A DNA stretch of 21,293 nt from Flammula alnicola (lineage: Eukaryota; Basidiomycota; Agaricomycetes; Agaricales; Strophariaceae), in assembly GCA_015499995.1 (NCBI GenBank), contig JADNRV010000623.1:1-21293 (forward strand), written 5' to 3'. The stretch's first letter is position 1; each line of letters opens with the position of its first letter. Positions 1 through 8,332 of this stretch are shown one piece after another. The notes under the pieces are model-generated. The model was not told where the DNA came from. It ran no database searches and saw only the letters and a list, made by a program, of their open reading frames with translations. Both the position numbers and the translations under genes were made by a program.

Positions 1-40
1 CCTTACTATTTTCCTTTCTATTTGCAAGAAACCTAAGGTA

Positions 41-97
41 CCTTGCAAGTCTGACGTCTCCTTGCAAGTCTGACGTCTCCTTGCAAGTCTGACGTTT
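41..97. repeat. 19-bp tandem repeat, three copies
   Basis: Three head-to-tail copies of a 19-bp unit begin with CCTTGCAAGTC at 41, 60 and 79. The third copy has one C-to-T change. Two decayed partial units follow (98 to about 125). Each unit contains the 8-bp palindrome CTTGCAAG, and related TTGCAAG words recur near 21, 125 and 214. The array is too short and has no spacers, so it is not CRISPR. No function can be assigned. Confidence 0.85.
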
Positions 98-818
98 CCT
101 TACAACTGCCTTACAACCTGACCCTTGCAAGAGTCCCGCATAGCTTACAAAATACCTTCCAGATCACGAGGCGTTGTGACCCGGCCGGTGCCTTTCCGGC
201 CTTTTAACCGTTGCAAGGCATATCGGGATTTTCCGACAGGTGACATGGCCAACCTGATGGCAGCTCTGTGTAGGAAAGGGTTGAGGACGAGGAGGGATGC
301 TTGAGGAACGAGTGGCAGGCATCGCGTTCGAAGGAATGGGATTGGAATTGGAACGAATCTTCGCTAACTACGTTACATTAGGTAACTACCTCGTTAGCTG
401 ATAGTAAATATCAATAATAAATCGGATACATGATATTGGAAGGGGGACGTTGGCCGGAATAGCACTCCCCAACAGCAAAAGCTACCACCGGCGATGCAAC
501 ATCATGGTGAAGAAAGAGGTTGCGGACGGAAGGAAAGGGTGAAGAAATAAATACTTAACCAAGAAAAACCACCCTACGTAACATCATGATTTGAAGGATG
601 ACGGATGGACGAAAAAAACTTGGTGGGTTATGCCCGCGTCATCCGTGGCGGGCCCGGGACAGATGCGTAGTCGGATTGTGAGCAGATACATTGGCAATGG
701 GTGCTCGCCAACACAGGGATGGATAATTGCAAATGTCTCAGATGGATGCACAGACCGTCTAAGTCTGAACGGCGAAGGGCAAAGGTTGATCCAAAACGAA
801 AAAATGCTGGAGATGGTT

Positions 819-837
819 GTGGGTGGTGGTGGTGGTG
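819..837. repeat. Short GGT microsatellite
   Basis: A run of about five GGT units lies at the 3' end of a doubtful ORF. It resembles the longer tract at 1018-1077 and is best read as a simple-sequence repeat. Confidence 0.8.
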
Positions 838-1017
838 ATTGATATAATAATTTTATATTTTTTGGGATACTTGCAACATCGAGGAGAACATTAAATTGAT
901 GTCACATCAATAACAAGTCCGCGAACGGGGTTGAAGATGTGGCAGCCCACGCCAGTCACGATCTGCGGGTGGACTAAGCCCTGCAGTGATGTTCAGTACG
1001 AGGATGAGAAAAATAAA

Positions 1018-1077
1018 ATGGTGGTGGTACTAGTGGTGGTGGTGGCGGCGGTGGTGGTGGTGGCGGTGGTGGTGGTA
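1018..1077. repeat. Imperfect (GTG)n microsatellite
   Basis: Roughly 20 triplets are almost all GTG, with a few GCG, GTA and CTA interruptions. In one frame it begins with ATG and reads as a valine/alanine run, but the frame stops soon after with no downstream coding signal. I treat it as simple repeat DNA. Confidence 0.85.
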
Positions 1078-1216
1078 AGCAAATTGAAATGGGGTATCGG
1101 AATTACATAGCCTGGGCCGAGTGCTTACAACAGCATTGAGAGACTTTTTGGGTCGCGATTTCGTTGTTTGTATGTACATGTTGATTTCACGCGACATCAC
1201 GATTGTTTAAAACACA

Positions 1217-1256
1217 TACAAACGGTCTGCTCGCGAGCGCGAGCAGACTGTTTGTA
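1217..1256. repeat. 40-bp near-perfect palindrome, TA-bounded
   Basis: Arms 1217-1235 and 1238-1256 are reverse complements over 19 bp with a single mismatch (G at 1224 opposite T at 1249) and a 2-base loop. The centre is rich in CG steps and both ends are TA. A 10-bp word at 1166-1175 is also the exact inverse complement of 1214-1223, so an alternative hairpin is possible. The compact form and TA borders suggest a tiny foldback element. A cruciform or transcription-related hairpin is another reading. It lies about 110 bp upstream of the start codon at 1367. Confidence 0.85.
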
Positions 1257-1366
1257 CATATTGAAGTTGAACTCACGTGAATTCGGCTCTTTATTGGCTC
1301 GACGACGCGTCCGACGGTTTTATTGTCTTTTCTTCTACTTTATATCTTCTCCCACTTGCCTTCCTT

Positions 1367-4300
1367 ATGGAAACTGACAGTTCCAGTTCTCACAAGGGAA
1401 TTTGTATGTCGTCATTTCCGCTCTCACTGAATCAACATACTCATACTGGTCGAACACTCTCATAGCTCCTACGGAATACCGCACAGTGTCACCTGTCTTG
1501 TCAGCCTTTCCTTGGGCCACTCCACACATCATACAGGCCCCGAAACCTTTGACCGACTTCACCACAGTGTTGTCACCTCACAAAGTACTCTCTTTCTGTC
1601 CTATTGCCTCGAATGTAACTTACCATCTTGTTTTTAGCACTTCATTAATGCTTTGCATCGATTTGAGTGTTCGCTTTTTCGCTTGGGTGAAAGTGTCATC
1701 AACACTAGCGCATTGGCGCCGCTTATAGGCTTGAATGTACGGAAAGACGATTCGGAAGCTTCATCCGCCGTGGTCACCGTCCATCCAAGAGCAATGTCTG
1801 TATCATCAAAACGCGATTATTTCAACCTGTGCTCCATCCTCTGCACGTATCGAACTTTCGAGGTCTTGGCTCTTGACAATGAAAAAAGTGTCGTTCAACC
1901 TCCTACTCACTTGCTTCCTCCCTTGTCTTTTCCCAAGTATGATGGTGAAAGCGAAAGTCTTGTTGTACGTCCATTTATCTTCTTTCTTTCTTGATCCTAG
2001 TTACTAATTCTCCTTGCAGGGGTTTGACAGACTGAACGATTGGCCGAAAATTCTGCTTGAGTTTCGGACACTCATGTCTAATTCCGCACCGTCTCAACAG
2101 TCCGACAAAATGCATCCGGGAAGCAAACACCTTGCCCTACTATGGATGACGACTCACAATGGTCGCAGGCAAGCATATGTTAATTTGGTCGACAACTTCC
2201 TGCAAGCCGCTTTGCACCTTTTTTACCTCAAGATGACCGAATTCCCAGACGGGTCGCTGCCTGACTATCCCGATCTTTTGAACGAGCATCTCCGGTGTGT
2301 TAGACAAATGTCACGTTGATTTCCAATATTTATGTTCCCCAGCATCTTCAAAGACGAAATCTCCACGGATCATTTCATCGAAGATGCCGACGAGGGGAAT
2401 CACTATTTACGAGAGATGCATCGTGCCGATCCGAATGCTTCCCCGTCGCAAACCATTCACAAACGTCGCACACCTCTGCTTTTAGCGCTGCTCCTTACTC
2501 CCTTCTATCTGCTCTTCCAATTTCGCATCACGAACAGGTCGTTTAATCGTCGTCTTGTTCTTGAATCCTTCGCCCATTCATGTTCCTATAAGACACCTCT
2601 CGTGCTCGAAATCGAGAGATCTATATGGCGTTCCCTTATAACCCTTGCCGACGCGGCCGTCACGCCTTACGAAGCTTTAGACCAACTGGTGTCCAACTTA
2701 CCTTGGTCCGCTATAGAGGCAGCCTCTAACAGCCCTCGTGATCGTCGCATGTTTTGCATGCCTCCAGGTAATGGAATCTCGGGCTGCTTTTTACTTCATT
2801 CATTGATTTTCTGTCCCAGTATTAGCCCAGCCCTCTCCTTCTCCCACGGTGTTACAACCTACCTTGCATCTTGGCAGACAATTGGCGATACAAGGTTCCT
2901 CGACCACCCTTACTCAGGCTGGAATTGATGCACAAGTCAGTGGGGCTACGCCCTCTGTGAAAACAACGTCATCTGTTTCGTCATCTGAAGCACCTCTCAC
3001 AATCCCCAACAGTCAGCTTTCGACGTCAACGGGGGACAATGCATCTCGCGACAACGTCGTGGAACACAAAGAACGTCCCTCAAGACCCTCCCTGCCACTG
3101 CCAACCTCGACGTCCAATGCCACTGACTGTACACCGTCAGCGACAAATAACTCGCATGATAGCACCATGGTCAATGAAGAGCGTCCCAAATCGCCCTCTA
3201 TGCCGGTCCCAACGGACCATGAAGGTCGTCCCCTAATGCCCTCCATGCCTGTGCCGGCCTCGTTACCCACTTCCATGGACCATCCACCATCGTCGACAAT
3301 CGAGTCACACGAGAAAGCTATAGGCGATAAAGAGCGTCCACCATCACCGTCCTCAAGGTCGTCACCCATTTCCACGGATCATCCACCATCGCCGACAATT
3401 CAGTCGCGCGAGATAGCAATGGGCAATGAAGAGCGTCCGCCATCACCATCTACAAGTTCGTCATTCGTTTTCCCTGACCGTCCACCGTCCACCAATGGGA
3501 GACGTCCTCCATTGGCGGCAGCCAATGAGTCGCGTGCAAACCCTGTGCACAACAGGCAAGGCCAAGAAAGCCTGGAAAATTCGTTGGCCTCGCTTATTAA
3601 CAAGACTTTTCAATCGTATCCGACATCAGTCTCTCACTCTGGGACTGTTGATCCTTCTAATATCTCGTCTCCACTAACTCCGTCAGGCTCAAGAAATCTT
3701 TCCCCAGAACAAGATGTTGAAATGGACGATCTTCCCAGTGAAACCGAACAGTCGTCGACTTCTGAAGACGAAAATTTCGGTGAGATAATATTTAACATTT
3801 TCCTCGTATTTGTTATCTGAAATTTCGGTATATTACTTCACTATTTACTGGGTACTAGAACGTCCGACAAACAACCCAAATTCTGACGTGCAACCATTGC
3901 ACGACGGTGATACCGATGATGGAGGTAAGGCGCTCAGTTGTGATTTCGTTGTCGTTTTCCGCTGATGCTCATTCTCGTCAGAATCTTCGGCATTGTCGTC
4001 AGACAGGTCAACGTACGGTGTGGTCAAGAAGACCATCGGGAATACTTCAGGAAACAGCAGTGGAAGGCGCGTTTCCGCAATCCAGAAGAAAGGACCTAAA
4101 CGCAGGGGCGACTCAAGTATCGAGAACAAGAAGGCTGCTAAAGGGTCAAATGTCAACAAGAAGGGACCTAAAGCCAATGGTGGATCAAATGAAAAGAGGA
4201 AGGGTTCCAAAGCCATTGGCGCCTCGAATGTCGACGAGAAGGATGCTAGGAAACGCAATCGATCTGATTCTCTTGATGGACTCCCTGGTAACTCTCGAGA

Positions 4301-6217
4301 TAATCCAATCAACGTCGACGATTTTCTCTCACTGTTCGAACCAGCCATCGTGAACGATTATGTGCGTTTCATTTCATTTCTGTCTTGTTTAATTTAATGT
4401 GCTTTACAGGCCAAGGACGAAGATATTTCTCTTGGGCGAGAAGGAGCTCCTCCTCGCATTGTCTGTGACCGATCCTTCACAGTTTATGATATCGACGGCA
4501 ATCCTCACGAGTTCACGCCTGAGTTCCATGTATGTGTCAAAGTGTCTATGAGCTTCAATAGTCGTTAATGTTTCATTGTTCAGCATGCTGTCTTCAACGA
4601 CCGCTTCAAAGAGATGATGGGGCTTGTATACGATGGTTACATCAACGGTCTTCCTCCCCACATTGCAGATCCGCGAAAGTCTTGTCTGGCAGCTTGAAAC
4701 ATAAAGATCTCTCGACCATGCCTGCTCTCGACATCCAGAACAAAATGCGCCAAAAGCAGGTCATTGTCACCGGGCTCCCCTTCGACGAAACAATGCAGTT
4801 TGATGCAAATGGTCTCCGCACTGTCATCGGTTCCATGAATGCACAGATCTCCATCACTGGTTTGCTTGAATGTATTTGTTTCTGCCTTGTCTAATTCGCT
4901 GTTGCAGATTTCTCTGTCATTACCCCGGGGACTGACTGCGTTCCCTCTGTCGTCAGTGGGTATGTTCATGACCTTCTTGAGAATGCCTCGAGCACTGGCA
5001 AGATTATGAATGGACTAGACCTTCCCATGTGGTCTTCCCATCGTCCATTCAACGCTCATGAAACTGATGCTGTTGCATGGGACGTTACCCGTGGGACTCA
5101 CAGAATACCACTTAATGGACCTTTCCCAACACAGGACCGTGAATGGGGTATAGCCGGTCTTCAACATGTTCTCACTTTGCTCCACATTGACTGCGATGGT
5201 TTCAACACAAGATATGGCCCGAAAGTTGGAAGGAAATTGTGGGCCTTCTTGAGACCACGATCCACTAAACCGACCTCCTCGATCTATTTCTTTATGAATG
5301 AGGACGAATTTTCTCTTTCTGGGAAGCCAAAGAAAGTGCAGTACGACGTTGAGGCTGTTGTTCTTCGGCCTGGAGACGAGCTGTGAGTGTTGATCATAAT
5401 CATGGCATATTATCTCATCATATTGCAGTTACATGCGGCCTAATTCTGCACACTGGGTGTATGGCATAGACCATGTGATTTCGCACGGTGGTCATTACTA
5501 TTCAACGCCTCTCATGCAGGAGACACTGCAAGGCATCATACACGCCTTTGTTCTCAACAAGTTTTTGACCAATACGGAGCATATTCCCTCTCGTCACCTA
5601 CTGCGGAGGATCATGATCTTCTACCATGTCGGCCTGATAGAGGGCAGCATCTCAGAAACAGGTGAGATCCTTCCTTGATTCATTATATTTTCGGCTCATT
5701 TCCACTCACAGATCCTGCGTGGATTCACCTACCTAACGTCGAGACAATGGAGGGCGTGCTCAACGTTATCTGTCTTGCAGTTATAGTAATTCTCGGCAAC
5801 GTCCTCGATTTTAGGACGTACAGCGCTCCAAATCAAGGGGAAGACGATGATGCCACTCCTGCCCAGGCAATGTTAATGAATAGTGGTGACATCAATGGTA
5901 TTCCCAATAACGAAAGACTCGCGTATTGCTATGCGCGCGGCGTTGCCTTACGCATTCTCAACTGGCTCCGTGCATGCACCACTTTCACTGGCCCGCATGA
6001 TGGTATCGCCGATGATCTTATATCTCTTTTTTTCCGTCCAGATATCTCTTTTTTCATTAACTCGACGGATTCAACTGTTTCTTCGATGTTTATGCGCGCA
6101 TCCTCGATTTCCAGAATCGTGTTTAATGGCACAGCTTGGAGGCTTTCCCAGACCACCTTAAGCTCCTGTTCGAGCTTTGTTAAATCAGGTTCAGCTACAA
6201 AATCGTTGATGCTCTGA
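1367..6217 (+). CDS. JmjC-like protein, 14-exon gene
   Basis: Exons: 1367-1403, 1466-1584, 1638-1964, 2020-2294, 2343-2767, 2820-3779, 3859-3924, 3982-4361, 4410-4529, 4584-4635, 4707-4859, 4908-5382, 5429-5661, 5712-6217. All phases agree and give about 1375 aa. Residues 1-395 are unrecognised. About 395-720 is Ser/Pro-rich with repeated ERPPSPS-type units. About 750-845 is Lys-rich with KKGPK-type repeats, a possible nuclear or DNA-binding tail. The C-terminal part resembles the JmjC cupin family: WSSHRPFNAHETD (about 1013-1025), GRKLWAFLRPR, then LRPGDELYMRPNSAH (His about 1138) and SHGGHYY. JmjC proteins are Fe(II)/2-oxoglutarate oxygenases, often histone demethylases. Here the first iron motif is irregular (H-E-T-D), so activity is doubtful. 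The exon 10/11 join (intron 4636-4706, weak acceptor) is the least certain. The last ~180 nt are antisense to the neighbouring gene. The JmjC call is moderately sure; the far 5' exons are less so and could belong to a separate gene. Confidence 0.65.
3060..3530 (+). repeat. Degenerate coding repeats (ERPxSPS units)
   Basis: Within exon 6 of the JmjC-like gene, units containing E-R-P-P-S-P-S, followed by Ser/Thr/Pro and D-H-P-P-S-P/S-T-I, recur about five times with irregular spacing. The stretch is predicted to be disordered. Such repeats expand and contract easily, so length variation between strains would be expected. Confidence 0.7.
4085..4245 (+). repeat. Lys/Gly-rich coding repeats (KKGPK type)
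   Basis: Exon 8 of the JmjC-like gene encodes about four degenerate 12-16 residue units around KKGPK, KKAAK, KKGPK and KRKGSK, joined by S-N-V/E linkers. The strong basic charge suggests nucleic-acid contact or nuclear targeting, but this is inference from composition only. Confidence 0.7.
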
Positions 6218-6756
6218 TGGCGCGCGTCTCGGTACTGCGACGTTGACGCTCCGTCGTATTGGATTTGAGGTTCACCATAACGATGCGGATGGCTTGGCCC
6301 TTTCTGGGCCGCTGGAGCCATGCTCGGATTCAAGTTATGGTAGGTGTTGGGCGGTTTGAAAATAATGAGAGCTCTGGAGACCTGTGTTGACCGGGTGGCT
6401 CGAGCTTCCGGGAGGATATTTCGGAACATTCGACGGCGCGTAACCGTAGGGTTGTTGAGGCTGAGGGTTGACCGGGTGGCTCGAGCTTCCGGGAGGATAT
6501 TTCGGAACATTCGACGACACGTAACCGTAGGGTTGTTGAGGCTGAGGGTTGACAGGGTGCCTCGAGCTTCCGGGGGATATGTTGGAACATTCGACGACAC
6601 GTAACCGTAGGTTTGTTGAGGCTGAGGATAGTACGGACCAGTATAGGACGGTGTAGGAGCATAGCCGCCTTGTTGAGTTTGAAAGGCGCCAGGTGGAGGA
6701 CCAAAACCTTGAGGGCCGCGACTCTCATCAGTAGGCTTTTTCGGTGCACGAGGCAT
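5929..6756 (-). CDS. Pro/Gln/Tyr-rich repeat protein with coiled-coil tail
   Basis: The frame from ATG 6756 is open for 275 codons. The N-terminus (MPRAPKKPTDESRGPQGFG...) is Gly/Pro/Gln/Tyr-rich and leads into an 81-bp tandem repeat. The C-terminal part (SINDFVAEPDLTKLEQELK onward) is charged and likely helical or coiled-coil. The repeats make better protein in the adjacent frame (PQPQQPYGYVSSNVPKYPP). An intron at 6381-6312 would return that frame to the coiled-coil frame. A single missing base in the first repeat, at the G run 6572-6576 (+ strand), breaks this otherwise coherent model. The product is therefore either the unspliced 275-aa chain or a frameshifted gene. The final ~35 codons are antisense to the JmjC-like gene, so the true C-terminus may be shorter. 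I recognise no family. A TATA-like box lies 110 bp upstream. Confidence 0.55.
   Translation of the reverse strand: MPRAPKKPTDESRGPQGFGPPPGAFQTQQGGYAPTPSYTGPYYPQPQQTYGYVSSNVPTYPPEARGTLSTLSLNNPTVTCRRMFRNILPEARATRSTLSLNNPTVTRRRMFRNILPEARATRSTQVSRALIIFKPPNTYHNLNPSMAPAAQKGPSHPHRYGEPQIQYDGASTSQYRDARHQSINDFVAEPDLTKLEQELKVVWESLQAVPLNTILEIEDARINIEETVESVELMKKEISGRKKRDIRSSAIPSCGPVKVVHARSQLRMRKATPRA
6386..6627 (-). repeat. 81-bp tandem repeat, three copies
   Basis: Copies start at 6386, 6467 and 6548 on the + strand. The first two are 81 bp. The third is 80 bp because it has five G at 6572-6576 where the others have GGGAGG. The copies are nearly identical, which indicates recent duplication. On the minus strand the unit encodes 27 residues, and because 81 is divisible by three, two frames stay open through the array. 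Confidence 0.9.
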
Positions 6757-6865
6757 GATGACTGCAGAATAGAACTGGGCGCCGGCGCTGCTGGGATTTG
6801 ACTAGTAGGAGAGGGAAGGAGGGGTGATGATTTTATTTGTGAAAGTATGAGTACACTTCACTCCC

Positions 6866-6873
6866 TTTAAATA
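6866..6873 (-). promoter_or_regulatory. TATA-like box of the repeat-protein gene
   Basis: The minus strand reads TATTTAAA, 110 bp upstream of the ATG at 6756. A pyrimidine-rich leader follows. Spacing fits a core promoter with a 5' UTR of roughly 80 nt. Confidence 0.5.
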
Positions 6874-7104
6874 CTGCAGGAGTCTCTCTGAGTAGAGAGC
6901 AGTCCGGAGTCGGACTCGCCTTGAAGGACCCTTGCTACATGGTTACAGCTTCGTCGAAGTCGTTGCACAATTTACAATAAGAACGTTTGTTCTAAGTCTG
7001 CAACAAGGTGTCTGGCAGCATTCAGAAAAAGGCTCAGGTACTTGTGCCCTGCACAACTGCCCCGATGTTATTTAAGTCCTTATGAACCACCTTCGAGCGC
7101 GTGA

Positions 7105-7165
7105 TATAATCTCATTTCGTTTCATTTGGATCACCGTGATCCAATTGAAATGAAATGAGATTATA
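7105..7165. repeat. 61-bp palindrome, AT-rich, TA-bounded
   Basis: Arms 7105-7134 and 7136-7165 pair over 30 bp with two mismatches around a single central C. Each end reads TATAATCTCATTTC outward to inward. The outer dinucleotide TA could be a target-site duplication of the Tc1/mariner type, leaving a 57-bp inner palindrome. It is best read as a miniature foldback element. It could also form a cruciform or, if transcribed, a small hairpin RNA. No CTRR-like Helitron end follows in either orientation. Confidence 0.88.
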
Positions 7166-7433
7166 CAGTGGCTATGCTGATGTGTTTGTACGGCATTGTT
7201 CCAGTGGGCGACTGTCAAAAACCATACTTGGCAGTTACTTGGCAGGGTGTTTCGTGGTAACCAACTTTCCGCCACATACTGTCTTGTTCTCAGTTATTGT
7301 TATGTTATTCGACAAGGCGGTTTTGTGGGCGCATTGATAACAATTCAAAGACAAAGGAAACCCTTAGATCACCACAAGATAGCAGGGCGGCGGCTAGGGT
7401 TCGGTTGAAATCAAATAACGTCACGAGGATACC

Positions 7434-7865
7434 TTAGTACCAACCCGAAGCCAACGATTTCCGCTTATACCACGACCATCCTAAAGGAATGATATTTATT
7501 GTCGCATTTCCAATCCACTTTCCGAATCTAGAGCCTTCCCTGCTCCGAGTCCTTATGAACTTAAATCTGCATTCATATCCAGAAAGGTAAACAATACCTC
7601 CCATATGTAAAATATTGTCCACATTCCAGCTACAAACACTTTTGAGGCCTATTGTGTTTGAGATGTGGGTCCTACTGGCACGACATAATATGTCCGAGGG
7701 AACTGAAGACGAAGAGATGAGATGTTCTAGATGCGTTTGCACGCGACAAGGACCTGCGCCGGATTTTTCAGGCCCGATCAGCATGAGACAGAAACAACAC
7801 CATTTAGACATCGCCGGCTCAATTCTTATGCTTTCTCCCGAAGATGGAGGTGTTATTGATCCCAA
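7434..7865 (-). CDS. Doubtful hypothetical ORF, 143 codons
   Basis: This single open frame begins MGSITPPSSGESIRIEPAMS and contains scattered cysteines (a WCCFC cluster near residue 22). I recognise no domain, no clear promoter and no obvious intron support. In this GC-neutral sequence a frame of this length can arise by chance. It is listed because it is the longest unexplained frame in its interval. Confidence 0.2.
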   Translation of the reverse strand: MGSITPPSSGESIRIEPAMSKWCCFCLMLIGPEKSGAGPCRVQTHLEHLISSSSVPSDILCRASRTHISNTIGLKSVCSWNVDNILHMGGIVYLSGYECRFKFIRTRSREGSRFGKWIGNATINIIPLGWSWYKRKSLASGWY

Positions 7866-8332
7866 GCTTAAGGCGCATTAGTTTCACTAATCATATGTAT
7901 ACCGACCAGCTGATATTAATAAATATTCTTGCCATCCGCGAAGGTTTATCATGTTACCACTTTCGTACTGCGGATATTTCCATCTGCTCCACATCGAAGC
8001 TCGTACGCAATGTGAGGGAAACGAGTGCATACGCGATCGGAGAATCAGGTGAGGAATCATGCATATAGGTCATTATCACTGGACAGAAACTCAGTTCGTC
8101 GTCCTTTTATGGCGGCTGGTATCATCAAGGGAAAGGCCTGAACGACATATGAGATATGGGTTTAAGTGTTACTCATAGGTATACAAAGGTTTTCAGTTGA
8201 CTGGGTAAATTTGGGACGTGAGAAAAGCTAGAACCTGCACTGGACGGTAGATTGACTTCGTATTACTTTACACAACTTCGCTATTCCGAATGTCTTCAAG
8301 AAAAATCTACGGCATATTCACCGGCAGCGAGA

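Larger units (their letters stand above)
1..1366. other. Repeat-rich gene-poor region
   Basis: I see no convincing gene here. It holds a short tandem repeat near the left edge, two GTG-type microsatellite tracts and a strong palindrome, each listed separately. An 83-codon open frame at 591-842 ends in a glycine run encoded by the GGT tract and has no other sign of coding. The last 45 bases before 1367 are pyrimidine-rich, as in many fungal promoters, and contain a weak TATA-like stretch near 1340. This end probably serves as the promoter of the gene starting at 1367. Confidence 0.6.
6874..8332. other. Gene-poor interval between repeat gene and FES1
   Basis: I can support no gene here. It contains the strong palindrome at 7105-7165 and a 143-codon minus-strand frame at 7434-7865, listed separately as doubtful. 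The right end should contain the FES1 3' UTR. Confidence 0.5.

Noticed and set aside
41..97. CRISPR-like repeats
   Set aside because: The units are directly adjacent with no spacers, and the genome is eukaryotic.
360..400. Nested short inverted repeats (GCTAAC...GTTAGC and GTTAC...GTAAC)
   Set aside because: The arms are only 5-6 bp, so they are not distinguishable from chance.
591..842. 83-codon + strand ORF
   Set aside because: It has no recognisable sequence, ends in a repeat-encoded glycine run, and shows no splice or promoter context.
1018..1110. ATG-initiated valine-rich frame resembling a membrane peptide
   Set aside because: It is the translation of a GTG microsatellite and stops shortly after the repeat, with no further coding support.
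1217..1256. Helitron 3' hairpin
   Set aside because: No CTRR-type end follows within about 20 bases in either orientation. The same holds for 7105-7165.
1365..1565. Minus-strand 66-codon ORF with a CxxC pair
   Set aside because: It lies antisense to two exons of the JmjC-like gene, where the + strand gives phase-matched splice junctions.
3013..3375. 120-codon minus-strand ORF
   Set aside because: It is the shadow of the ERPPSPS repeat exon and has a matching repeated composition on the opposite strand.
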